Positions 27,101-37,263 of a stretch of DNA of 64,000 nucleotides are shown one piece after another. Made by a program: the position numbers and the translations under genes. The stretch covers positions 3,162,001-3,226,000 of the forward strand of contig NC_082602.1 in NCBI RefSeq assembly GCF_030936135.1, in the 5' to 3' direction. The stretch's first letter is position 1, and each line of letters starts with the position of its first letter. This DNA is from Gavia stellata. Its lineage: Eukaryota; Chordata; Aves; Gaviiformes; Gaviidae. The notes beneath the pieces are model-generated. The model ran no database searches. It had not been told where the DNA came from and saw only the letters and a program-made list of their open reading frames with translations.

Positions 27101-28980
27101 AGCAACCCCATCCCTTTCCCCTTCCACAGCCACAATCTTTCACCGCTTCCACTGCGCCCAGAAGAGGCCCTTGTCTCCCCCAAAATGAGCTAAATGGAGG
27201 AAGTCAGGACAGCAGAAAATTAGTCATTTATGTGTCAGATTGGTTTCCAGTGAAACCCACTTGCTGCAGAAAGCCCCAGCTGAGCTGGGGAGGGCACAGG
27301 AACAGATGGCCCAGGGCGAGGCGAGAGCAGAACTGTAACATTTAGCATCCGTCAGCCATTAGTCATGCTTTGTGCGACACGGGGGAAAAAAATAAACCCA
27401 CTAGCTGTGCTAGCAAAGACCCACATGTAGGTCTTTATGATAAAAGAGTAGTAGGTTCGCTCGTTACACAGGGTGGTGAGACAAACAGCCTCAACTCCAC
27501 GTCCACCCTGGATGGGATTTCCTTTGGCGGTGGGGGGAGCCAGTGCAGTTCCCCAGCTCCCCTCTGCACCTCCCACGTCATTTTCTTTGTGCGAGTCAGT
27601 TTTCAGCCACGTCAGCTCCCCACCAGGTTTCACTGTGCAGCCGTTCAAACCCTCACGTCAGCACAAGGAAGGAGACAGCAGAGAGACAGGGTGACCCCCG
27701 CCTGGGCGATGCCCCACTGAAGAGTGACTTGAGCAGGCAACGGAGGAGCAGGGTTCCTCCTTCACTCTAAAACAACAAGGAAACAGGGTTGTCTTTAGAG
27801 GATTCTTCAATGCGTAGCCACCAGAGTTTTAAGTTGTAAAACCCAATAAAAACTAGATCCTCACAAAATTATGCTTCTTCCCACAGCTGTAGCCTCACCC
27901 CATTTTTAATCACTTCAATTCTGAAGCACAGGAAGGCAGGCTGCGCAGACCCGCAAGACAATACTAAGACTACTGAACACATTTAGAAAGCTTTTGGTGT
28001 ACAAGCAAGACAACACATTTAAAACAAGAAAAAAAAAATCCCACCAACTAAAAAAATCCAACCCCACCAAAACCAAACAGATTCACAATGGAAGTGGAAG
28101 GCTGTTCCTGCAGGCTTTCGGATGAGGGACCTGATCATGGATGCAAAGGGGCTTGTAATCAACAACAGACACAGCCTCTCACAGGCCTATGAAGTGTTTT
28201 CCAGCATGAGTTTAAAGGATTATAGAAATTTTAGGTACAGATGTCCTGCATAAACAATTTAATTCATTTACTCGAAGGTACAGTGTAAAATAAGACTGCT
28301 ATGCAATATATTCCAAAATGACTGCAGGTACTGCCCACAAGTAGCCCTTAGCTGGAGAATACTATTAATTGGCACCAACTGTTCCAATATAATTACAACC
28401 ATTATGCCTATCAGTTGACTAATTTAATTTAGTTTTCACATCTGCAAAGCAGTAAGTCTGTTGCCTACCTTAACATAGGCAGCAAATTCTTTCATACACA
28501 GCTCAGGTGAAGTCCTCTGAGGACAAGGCGCAGGATCCTGCTTTACAACCCAGAGCACAAAGGAAAAGCGGAGCTTTTCCACATTTTCATCTCTGCCTTC
28601 ATTTCACTGCCTGACTACTCACCCCCTTCTGAAAGGACAAGGAGAAAAGTCAAGTCAGCTTTAACACCCTTACGCTGTGATTTTCACAGCTTTCAACCAA
28701 ACGTTAAAGGTTATCTTGAGGTTTGCTTCTTCTGGAGTAAAACAGCCATTTCCTAGTTGCTCATCAAGGCCCCAACTGCCCCAAATTTACGAAAAATGCC
28801 TTTTTTGTTTTCCCTGTGTCTCAATTAGGGGGATGGCTTTGTTTTCTCCAATCCTCCTTCCATTCAGAGAAGCACCTCCTAGCAGGGAAGAAGGTTTTAG
28901 GAAAAAGACTATGGTGGACTGCTATAGACATCGAATACAGTGCTGACCAACAAAATTCACATGCAACGTAGCAAAGCGTG
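18170..28980. other. No recognised gene between the CpG island and the IPMK 3' end
   Basis: I found no recognisable exon, RNA gene or mobile element here. Several frames of 80-140 codons exist, such as 20824-21255 on the minus strand and 23518-23922 on the plus strand, in moderately GC-rich sequence. All overlap frames on other strands and none has known motifs. AT-rich stretches near 22.15-22.3 kb and 28.25-28.45 kb contain TAATTA-type motifs and could be conserved non-coding elements. Confidence 0.5.
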
Positions 28981-28990
28981 GACTTCTGTT

Positions 28991-29028
28991 AAAAAAACCC
29001 ACCAAGTTCTGGTTTGGTGGGTTTTTTT
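28991..29028. repeat. Perfect 15-bp inverted repeat (hairpin)
   Basis: The arm AAAAAAACCCACCAA at 28991-29005 is perfectly complementary to TTGGTGGGTTTTTTT at 29014-29028, with an 8-base loop. It runs straight into a T/G-rich tract. The arms are low in complexity, so slippage or fold-back during replication is a likely origin. Confidence 0.85.
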
Positions 29029-29076
29029 TGGGGGGTGGTGGGGTTTTTTTGGTTGGGGTTGGGTTTTTTTTTGTTT
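29011..29076 (+). repeat. T/G-rich simple-sequence tract
   Basis: A run composed almost entirely of T and G, with several G runs of three to six (for example GGGGGGTGGTGGGG) separated by T runs. The plus strand has potential for a G-quadruplex. It lies just beyond the estimated end of the IPMK 3' UTR. Confidence 0.85.
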
Positions 29077-29319
29077 TATAGAGGTGACTCTTGTATACCA
29101 ACGCAGGTGTTCCCAACAAACAATAGCAATGGATCCTATGACAAAAATACATTGGTAAAGCAAAACTGGTAAATCCAAGGTAAACACCCATTATAGACCA
29201 CATCAAAAAGAGGAGAAAGAAAGCAGGATTAATCAGTGTGAATATATTCAAGAACACTCTTTCTAGACAATCTTCCTGTATTAAAAAGAAACCAATTATA
29301 CTTGCAAGTAGCTTGCAGA

Positions 29320-32300
29320 AAATTTTAATAATTTGCCAAATATACAGCTATTAGAATTACCCTAAATATCACTTATAATTAAGTTACAAAAGTTGGTAGA
29401 TAGCATAGTACAATGTTCTATAAAATAAACACATGTAATATTAACAATACCCCCTGCAGTCCAATAATGGCAAAAAATAACAAATGACATTACAAACACA
29501 TACAAATTAGAGGAGATCGAGTGATGGCTTTAGACACTTGAATCAAAGAAACCGAGACCAGACTAGACACATTCACCCATCAGGCATAATTAATGTAGAA
29601 TTTTAGGTTTTAAAAACAATTAAGAACACAGCATCAGGTGCAATTTCACATGCTTTCATTTATCTTCCAGTACAGTTCCCAGAGTATTAAAGTGCCTGCG
29701 TGCGCTCTAGTTTCACTTATAGTCAGGTGCAACACACATCATATTTGGAAGTTACTTCATAGGTCACTTTTTAAAAATAACTAGTTTAAATCGTGTACAT
29801 TGGTTCAAATAAGGTTGTTTTAAAGTACCTTTGTTCTGACTATTTGCTGTTGAATGTCATATAATAAACAAACTCAACTCCAAATACATGGCGCCCATCT
29901 CCACTAAAGACTACAGTAGAAGATACTTCTTGAAGTCTTTTCTGCCATACAATCCTTAGCTTTTCTCATTTTTTTCCCCTTTCAAACACTGCTCAAACAG
30001 TTACATTTGCCCTTCGGATGCCAACCCCCGCAGCTTTCGTTTATAGATTGCCGTGACCACGGGAAAACAAGCAGTATTCGTCCTGTGGCTATGGAGAGGA
30101 ATGTACTTCACCGCCAACAGCCTGCAACAGCCTGTTGCAACTCAATGAATACATATTCTCCCTGTGAGATACCTGAAGACTTGCAGCCTTTGGATCCTAC
30201 CTGTAGCCATCATCTGCACTGCAGAACTGATCAGATGTCCTACTCGGGGCTCCTTATGAACTTTCACCGCTTCCCGCTATGATACCTTCTTATACCCAAA
30301 CCTCAATATCCATTGCAGTAGGAAAAGGAAAGCTTCAGGCAGCTTGGCTGGCACTCACCTCGCCCCCAAAATGTCCTCTTCAAAACACAGATAAAAGAAG
30401 TTTCATAAAACCTACGATCCAGTCTCCCATCGAAACATGCTCTTTACTAACATCTCACTCCTCCTCTTCCATGGGAAAGAGTGCAAAACGGAAATTGCTT
30501 TTCCCATAGTAATTGCATTTCCCACAATACCTGCACTTTAAGAGCCGTTGTGCGGCATCGGTTTTTTAGGAAATAAAAGTTTCACTTTAAATCATTCCAC
30601 AACAATGCTACAGAAGGTTACCAGTGGCAAGGGCCGAAGAAGGCACTCAGGAGGAAAGCTTACTTGGAGGAAAAAAAAAATATATTAGCAGGGCGGATGA
30701 ACAATTAATCATAACTTTAAACAGCAGATGTGGATGCGAGTCTCTATTCTTCCACTGTCTTCCTATACTTGATAGTACTTCACATCATGAAGTCAGCCAA
30801 CAATGACAAGGATTTTAAGTCCAGGCTGTAAACACCCCCACCTGACAGGACCAGCGCAGGTGATGCCTTCCCTTCGCCGCTGCTGCCCTTACATGCAAGA
30901 AGGCCCATTTTAAACACTGCGGAATCCAGACTCAGATCAGCAGGAGCTCTCTGCAGGTGAGGAAGTTTTTCTAGGGCTCTAGACATACAATACGTGAACA
31001 TTACTTAAAATATCATGTGCACTGAAGCATTTCAAGAATGTATGCAGTCTGCTAATCAAACTAAAGGGAATTAGTTATTTCCTAATCTACTGAGTACTTT
31101 ATAAGTTCTCCACGGAACTGTAGGGTTATGGACGAGAACAGCCCGACTATGCGCTACAGCAGAAAAAAACCCAATGGAAAACAGTACAAGTTTCATGGGA
31201 ATCACAACTATACGTAAAGTCTCCAGTTTAGTTCATAAAATAATTTGATTAAAATATTTTAAACATCTCATAATGGTATAATAATTTTCAATGTAGGTTA
31301 TGCAACAAATTTCACCCATATCCAAAAATACCATATATGTAAATGCTTTTTTATAAAACTTTATACAATTCAAGCTCTCATTAAGTCAGCCTATACACAA
31401 TTCTCGCAATCACCTAGGTAGAAAGTCTTCAGAAAAGTATATTCCCAGAGAGTACATGAACAACAATGCTTCCCTTTTGGCAATCGATTCTGCTAAATCA
31501 AACTCTTATTGCTTAAAATCAAACCAGCCGGGTTTCATCAACGACAACAGCACTCAGATATACCACAGCAGTCTGGGGAGGGGACCTGCTTCTAGTTTTG
31601 TTGGACAGAAAAACGTAAGCACCTTGCCACCATTTCTGTAAAGATTTCCACCTAAGTGTCGCCTGTCCTGTACGCTTCCTACAGAGAACAAGAGAGGCAT
31701 CACTGGGAGGAAGGGAGATCGATGACAATGCATACGTTTAGTAACCAGTGTCTCCCTCTGTGGTTTCTAATTAATCCTGTAATCTGTTTAATGATTTCTG
31801 TGAATACATCTCCAACTATAACTGAAAACCATCTGGTCAGATACAGGACGCTACGAACACCAAATCTAAAATGTGCAAGAACGATGTGAATATAATGCCT
31901 TTGTAGGCTTAAATTCACAGCTGGTACTATGCCAAAACACCTCTACAGCAAGCTTTATTTACACAACTTCCAATTAAAAATACTGTTATCTCTCAAGCTA
32001 CATTTTAAATTATCATCCATAATAACTACTGGTAAAAAAACCATGATAAAATTATTTTATTTTTTTAAATTCAAAATATTCTGACAGTTTAACAATATTC
32101 CAGGTGCATTACAAACACTGCCATAGTCAACACAACAATCAATACTTAAAGAGCATTCAAACACTGAAGACTTATATCTTAAAGCAGAGACAGGAGAATG
32201 CGCTTATACTAAGAGCATACAGATCATTTTTCCAATAACTGACTTCTTTGAGACAGATGCCTGATTTCTCCGGCACAAAATGGATTAAAATCCAGAAGAG

Positions 32301-34422
32301 ATGAATTACAGAGGACATAAACTCAGATGTATAAATGTTTCCCCCCGTATTTTCTATAAAACATTGTGAATTTATCATACAAGGCCACTACCAGCCTAGA
32401 CTACTCTAGTGTTGACTATTTACGGGATAGAACAACAAAATCGTAACAGAGAAACCAGCATCAAAGCAAACAAACCCACAAACTCTTTCTAGAATATGGC
32501 TTAAATTAGTTCACAGAGAGTTGGGAATATATTAACTAGATGATGCAATGGAAATGGCAGGTAGGAAAAAAAAAATACTTTCTCTTCCCGATATTTTCCC
32601 CTCAGTTTTCACCATAATTTGCATAAAATTGTCGACAAAATGATACTGCCCCTCCTGCGTGCGTCTTTTCCCATGCTTCAAAAGCATTATGTTACTAACA
32701 GATCTGTTTCATTCTTGAATGTATTTGCCAATATTAGCTCTAAAGTTTAAACAATGTAGTTCTACACATAATACCCTGTTTTTTTCCCAATTAACCCAGG
32801 TCCTCAAAGAGCTAAAATTTCAGCATTATTTAAAACAGCGTATTTGCCTGAAAAAGTATTTATCTCTTTCCGATATAGAAAACAGATGTCAAATTGAGAC
32901 CTTGCAAAGACATGTACACAAATGAGTGCATAGTGCAGAACGCCATACAGAGAGAGCAGCAAGGCCACGGTGTCACACTAAGTCCACATGTAAAAGATGT
33001 ATGTTTCCAATGACCAAATCCGTTCTAAAAAGTTTTACTTCTGGGGCTTGCTTAAAGCATTAAAATCTTGCTCTATGGATGGCAAGACTCCTCCGTCCCG
33101 ACTTTTCGTATAGCTGACCATATAGGTGTGGTAGGACAGCCACGTACACAGCATAGAGAAGAGACACACCAAAAACGCTTTGGATTCGGAATATCTGAGA
33201 TCAGTATGATGTATGAAAGCTTTAATTTTTCCTGTGGAAAAGAAGGACGTGGGCCAACTTTCAAACTACACAGCTTGCCTGTGAGTCATTAAAAGAAAAA
33301 AAGAGAGCCGGCTTTAGCCCAGGGTAAGAGAGCCACAACTCCGCTGCGACAAACGGAGGTACGTCTGGTTGCTCCGGGGCTGAACTGGATCTTCGCAGTG
33401 AAGGGTCCTTCACCTGTATTGCTTGTCGGTTCCAGTCGGTGCTCCCCAGCAGTGGAAACGTGAAACGTTTGTTGCAAAAATAGAAGCCTGCTTACTCAAA
33501 ATGCTTTGTTTCCCCATTCAATTAGTTTGCTTTTAAAAGCAATGTTTTGGGAGAAGGGCCATCAGAACAAAGGAGTGAGGCATTTCCCTTAGTCACAACA
33601 TCAGCAAGCCATTAACAGATTGACTTAATCTCCCAAACCAAATTAGCTCCTGAAACATCTCGCGTTTGCATTCTTTTACTCTTCCTTAGGCACAAACAGT
33701 TTCTCTAGCAGTTGTGCAGTTTAAGCCTGTTAGGATATTTTACTCCAGCATTTTCTTAGCACCTCAACACAAATTACCTTGTAGCTTGTCTGCTGTGAAC
33801 ATTGGCTACGGACAACCGCCAAGAGGGGAAGCGCCCACACCAGTGTTGAAATAATGGCAGTATCGTCCCGTGACGTTGAAAAGCGCTTTTTGATACACTG
33901 GCTTCCAGGTTAGACTACCGACTCAAAATGGGATTTCTCTCCAAGTAGGGTTAACTCCAGTTATTTAAACGCAGTAAACACAAGAGGGCAGTACTGAGGA
34001 CATCAATCCTGCACTTTATATAGTTTTCAGTCCATTTTCTAAAAATCTGTTAACGGAGGTACGGCTCAGTGTCAAGGCTAAGTGGGCAAATGTTATCTAC
34101 GCTAAAGTCGTTATGGGAACTAACATAACCCTTGCTTATTGTACAACTGTACTCCTTGGATGTAAGCCAACCAGATACATTTCATCCTAATTTACCTATC
34201 CTGCTTAATCTCAAGTATCTTCATCCTTTCACACTCCCTAATTAACTACCAATTATTTTCCTGAGTGAGATTATAAAAAGTTAAACCCTTCTACCAAAAG
34301 TACAAAGACAAATAAAATATAGAACAATACAAACCCAGTTATACAGCATTGCAAGTGCAGAAATTCTTCATGTTGTTGCTCTTCTTTATCATTGGCCCCC
34401 AGTAAAAACCATAGCAAAGAAT
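29320..34422 (-). other. IPMK: Probable long IPMK 3' untranslated region
   Basis: The roughly 5 kb after the IPMK stop is AT-rich, has no coding exon on either strand, and has no evident splice-bounded unit. Human IPMK, as I recall, has a 3' UTR of several kilobases, so most of this stretch is probably transcribed with the gene. Minus-strand poly(A) signal candidates are AATAAA at about 31953 and 32053, and ATTAAA near 33221, 31788 and 29324. Several could be used as alternative ends. The left boundary is a guess based on the distal ATTAAA and the expected length. Confidence 0.4.
31950..31962 (-). terminator. Candidate IPMK poly(A) signal (AATAAA)
   Basis: On the minus strand this reads GTAAATAAAGCT, a canonical AATAAA hexamer about 2.5 kb after the IPMK stop codon. 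It lies in an AT-rich stretch with no coding sequence. It is a plausible proximal polyadenylation site. I cannot tell whether it is used. Confidence 0.3.
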
Positions 34423-35057
34423 TTAATTATCCAAAATATTTTGAAGTACTGTGATTAAATTCTTCAGACCATAAATGTAGCCCTCATCCTTTGTGTTGCT
34501 AGGAAACACATGAGCAAAATCTATCATTCGGACTTCTACGTTTGCGCTTTCCTTGATCTCTGCTGGCATGTGACAGAAAACTTTTTCCAGTTGGGGTATA
34601 ACGTTTCCGTTCAGATGCTCCTGTGCAATGCACGTGCTGCTTTTCCACACGTTGTCTTGCTCCAAGTTTTCAACTTTTAGTGAGAGCTGACTGTGGTGCC
34701 TCTTAGAGTATGCTTTTTTGTGAAGTGCATAAAATTTGGACAAGCCTTTACTTACAGAAGCTTCAATTTTTCCATTCTCTGTAGAATTTATTACATGAAT
34801 ATTATTATTATACTCCAGTATGTCTCCACCTGATAACAGTCCTTTGGGCACTCCTCTCTTCTCCGCCAAGGTGACATCACTCAACCGCACGGTCGTTGCC
34901 TGACATGAACCTTCATAAACAAACAGTAATGAGCTTGCATAAAAGTTGAGTTGCTTCTGGCCCTCAAACCACTCCAAAATTTTTTCAATCTTCTGAATGC
35001 TGGCAGCTATTGCATCTTTTCTCAAGCAGTACCCATTGTGGAAAAACTTTGAGATGC
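34423..35057 (-). CDS. IPMK: IPMK terminal coding exon (kinase C-lobe and C-terminus)
   Basis: This is the last coding exon of inositol polyphosphate multikinase, which phosphorylates inositol phosphates (IP3 to IP4 and IP5) and also PIP2, mainly in the nucleus. It encodes residues 118-328 of the readable protein and ends in TAA at 34425-34423. The acceptor is a pyrimidine-rich stretch ending in CAG just above 35057. It enters in phase 1, completing a Gly codon with the last base of the previous exon. Visible motifs are SSLL (residues 159-162, in NFYASSLLFVYEG) and IDFAH (296-300, in VRMIDFAHVFPSN), both hallmarks of the inositol phosphate kinase family. Between them lies a variable, Ser/Asn-rich insert. 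A basic patch near residues 230-239 (HKKAYSKRHH) matches the position of the mammalian nuclear localisation signal. The end, LQNILDN, closely matches the human C-terminus as I recall it. The open frame extends past the acceptor to 35115, but that part is intronic. Confidence 0.96.
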
Positions 35058-36078
35058 CTGAAAGAAACAAGACACATTTGGGGATTATTTTCACCTCTGA
35101 AAAGAAATCAAACATTTTTCATTTCTTTCAGGATGACAATAGTTCTTGATTTGAAGAAACAGACAGTATTCACATAGTTTCCTTTCAGGCAGTCGCTAAT
35201 TAAATCAGAAGTGAACCAAGGAACTCTGATGCCTTCATTCACCTCACCTGGGCAAGGCCAGCTGTATAATACTACAGGTCAGGCTTGGATTGTAAATAAA
35301 ATTAACTAATTGATATACCAATCAAACAGTAGATGAACATGGTTCCTGCTCCCCATGTCATTTTAGCAAGCACCTGGACAGTTCTGGGCAGGGGCCCATT
35401 ACATTCTCCAGGGATGAAGCAGCTCAAGCAGCTCTTCATCATGAGTGACAGAGCTGACAAGTTAGTGCCAGCTCTACAGAGGGGTGTGGTTGTGCATGTG
35501 TCCTCCTGTCTCTGTGGGGGACAGATGAACAGACGTCAATTAATAACTAGTCCAAAATAGTTATCACCACCAAACAGACACACGATGGTAGCATTTTTGT
35601 TCATTCTCAACGTAGAGCAACATACAGATTGACTTCAACCGAGAAGGTCACTTTAACTGAAAGGTGCATTTACATTTCTAACACAAAAGACAGGATATAT
35701 TCACAGAAGACAACTAGAGATAAAAAAAATGTATGTACTATAAAAACATTTAATACTTCTAGAAGTTTTCTACTTCATTATAGTCTCAAAGCTGCAAAGA
35801 AATTGAGTTCTACGACTATCACCCCCTTAGTAGTAGTAAAAGACGACAAGGAAATTGCTATAGACTACACCGCTGTTAAAGCCAAGCGCAAACTTAATTT
35901 AGTATGGACAGGTAGTTCAAATGATACAGAAAACTGCTAAAGACCCATCTGGCAAGAGGAGAAAAAGGGACTTTTAAAACGGGAACACACAGACTACTTT
36001 TTCCATACACTTCTATAAGTAAGTAAATAAATGAAAAATATCCAAGAGCACCAAACTCTGACACACACATTCCCTTAC
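35058..36078 (-). other. IPMK intron between the last two coding exons
   Basis: A GT-AG intron of 1021 bases in phase 1. A plus-strand open frame of 103 codons at 35629-35940 shows no recognised domain and is treated as chance. I see no repeat or RNA gene in it. Confidence 0.9.
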
Positions 36079-36160
36079 CGTCCTTTACTGTTTCCTTTGT
36101 CAAGCTCCTTCCATAGTGCTGGTTTTGCGTCTCATAGCTGTCAGAAGACACATGGTAAAC
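36079..36160 (-). CDS. IPMK: IPMK internal exon (VYHV...LTKETVKDG)
   Basis: This 82-base exon encodes residues 91-117 plus one base of the next codon. It reads VYHVSSDSYETQNQHYGRSL then TKETVKD. I recognise it as the segment after the catalytic PxxxDxKxG exon in IPMK, where human has a near-identical stretch. The acceptor (TTTCCTGCAG) lies just above 36160, and the donor GTAAGG starts at 36078. The phase fits both neighbours: it enters in phase 0 after the Arg codon of the upstream exon and leaves in phase 1 into the terminal exon. The frame stays open a little beyond both ends, but the splice sites set the limits. Confidence 0.95.
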
Positions 36161-37214
36161 CTGCAGGAAACAAGGAGGTAACTCCACTTATTTTGAACAG
36201 CTGATATTTCTGCAGAGCTACAAGACAGGCTACAAAACATTTTATCCCTCACATAGATTTAAGTTACTTGCAGCAGTCAGCACTGCCCTCCAGTGCTCTG
36301 ATCTGCAAAATCCTTCCCCTTCACATCTTGGGGTCTAAGCTACAGCTTTCCTGCACCTGAAAGACATCATTACATTGGCAAAAAGCAACATACCCATTAT
36401 GGGAAAACATTTTATATGGCACCTGCCTTGCAAATCAACGCTACGACTTGAAACTTTCATACTCCTACCCATGTTACTATGAATATTCAATCAGTAAAAC
36501 GTAACAAGCTCCAAATTCAATGCAATTACGTTGCAGTTCTTAAAACCATAGGAATAGAAAGCACAGCAGCAAAACAGTAAGAAATACTATGATGTGATCA
36601 GGAAAACCCAGCTCCACGAGACCCATCTGACACTATAATTGTTGGCACAAATGAGGTTATACTAAATAAATGACAGCAGTCGAGTGAAAGCTCAGGTCCA
36701 GCACTGATAGCGGTACATCAGCTCTCGCCTGAAAGGGAGGCAACTCATAGGGGTACAGTTTTGTCCATATCAGGAATTGTACAAGCTTTATAACTTAATT
36801 CAAAAATGTTTTACGTAGAGACACATTTTTTTTCCTCTAACTGAAATAATTTCCATAGTAGAAACGTGCCAGCCAGCCAGGCCCAAGTATAATTTGTTTA
36901 TGAGAGTGCAGACAATTCTTATTTGCAGAAATAATGGTGTTACCGAGCAGGCAGCTGTCTCTGGCAGAAACTCTGCGCTTGGCACTTGTTCAGACCACCC
37001 AACCCTGCAGCACCCATCCTGGCTGCAGCACTCTGCCCTCCCTTCACCCGCCCTAAAAAAAGGGGGATCCCACGTAAAGCAAGTCGGGGCGCACCAGTGA
37101 GGCGCCTGCCCCTGATCCCTCCTTTGGGGGCTTTTTTCTTGCTGTAGCCCACAGAGAAAGTCCAGGACAGTGAAACATAAGCGCATAAAAAGGAGTGGTA
37201 CCTGAGCAATAATT

Positions 37215-37263
37215 AAAAAAAAAAAAAATTCCATTTCTATAGCAGGCCCCCCCCCCCCCCCCC
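37215..37263. repeat. Poly(A)14 followed by poly(C)17
   Basis: Fourteen A at 37215-37228 and seventeen C at 37247-37263, separated by 18 bases, in an IPMK intron. In the transcribed strand sense this is a G17 run followed by a U14 run. The poly(C) length may be uncertain because homopolymers are prone to sequencing error. Confidence 0.9.
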
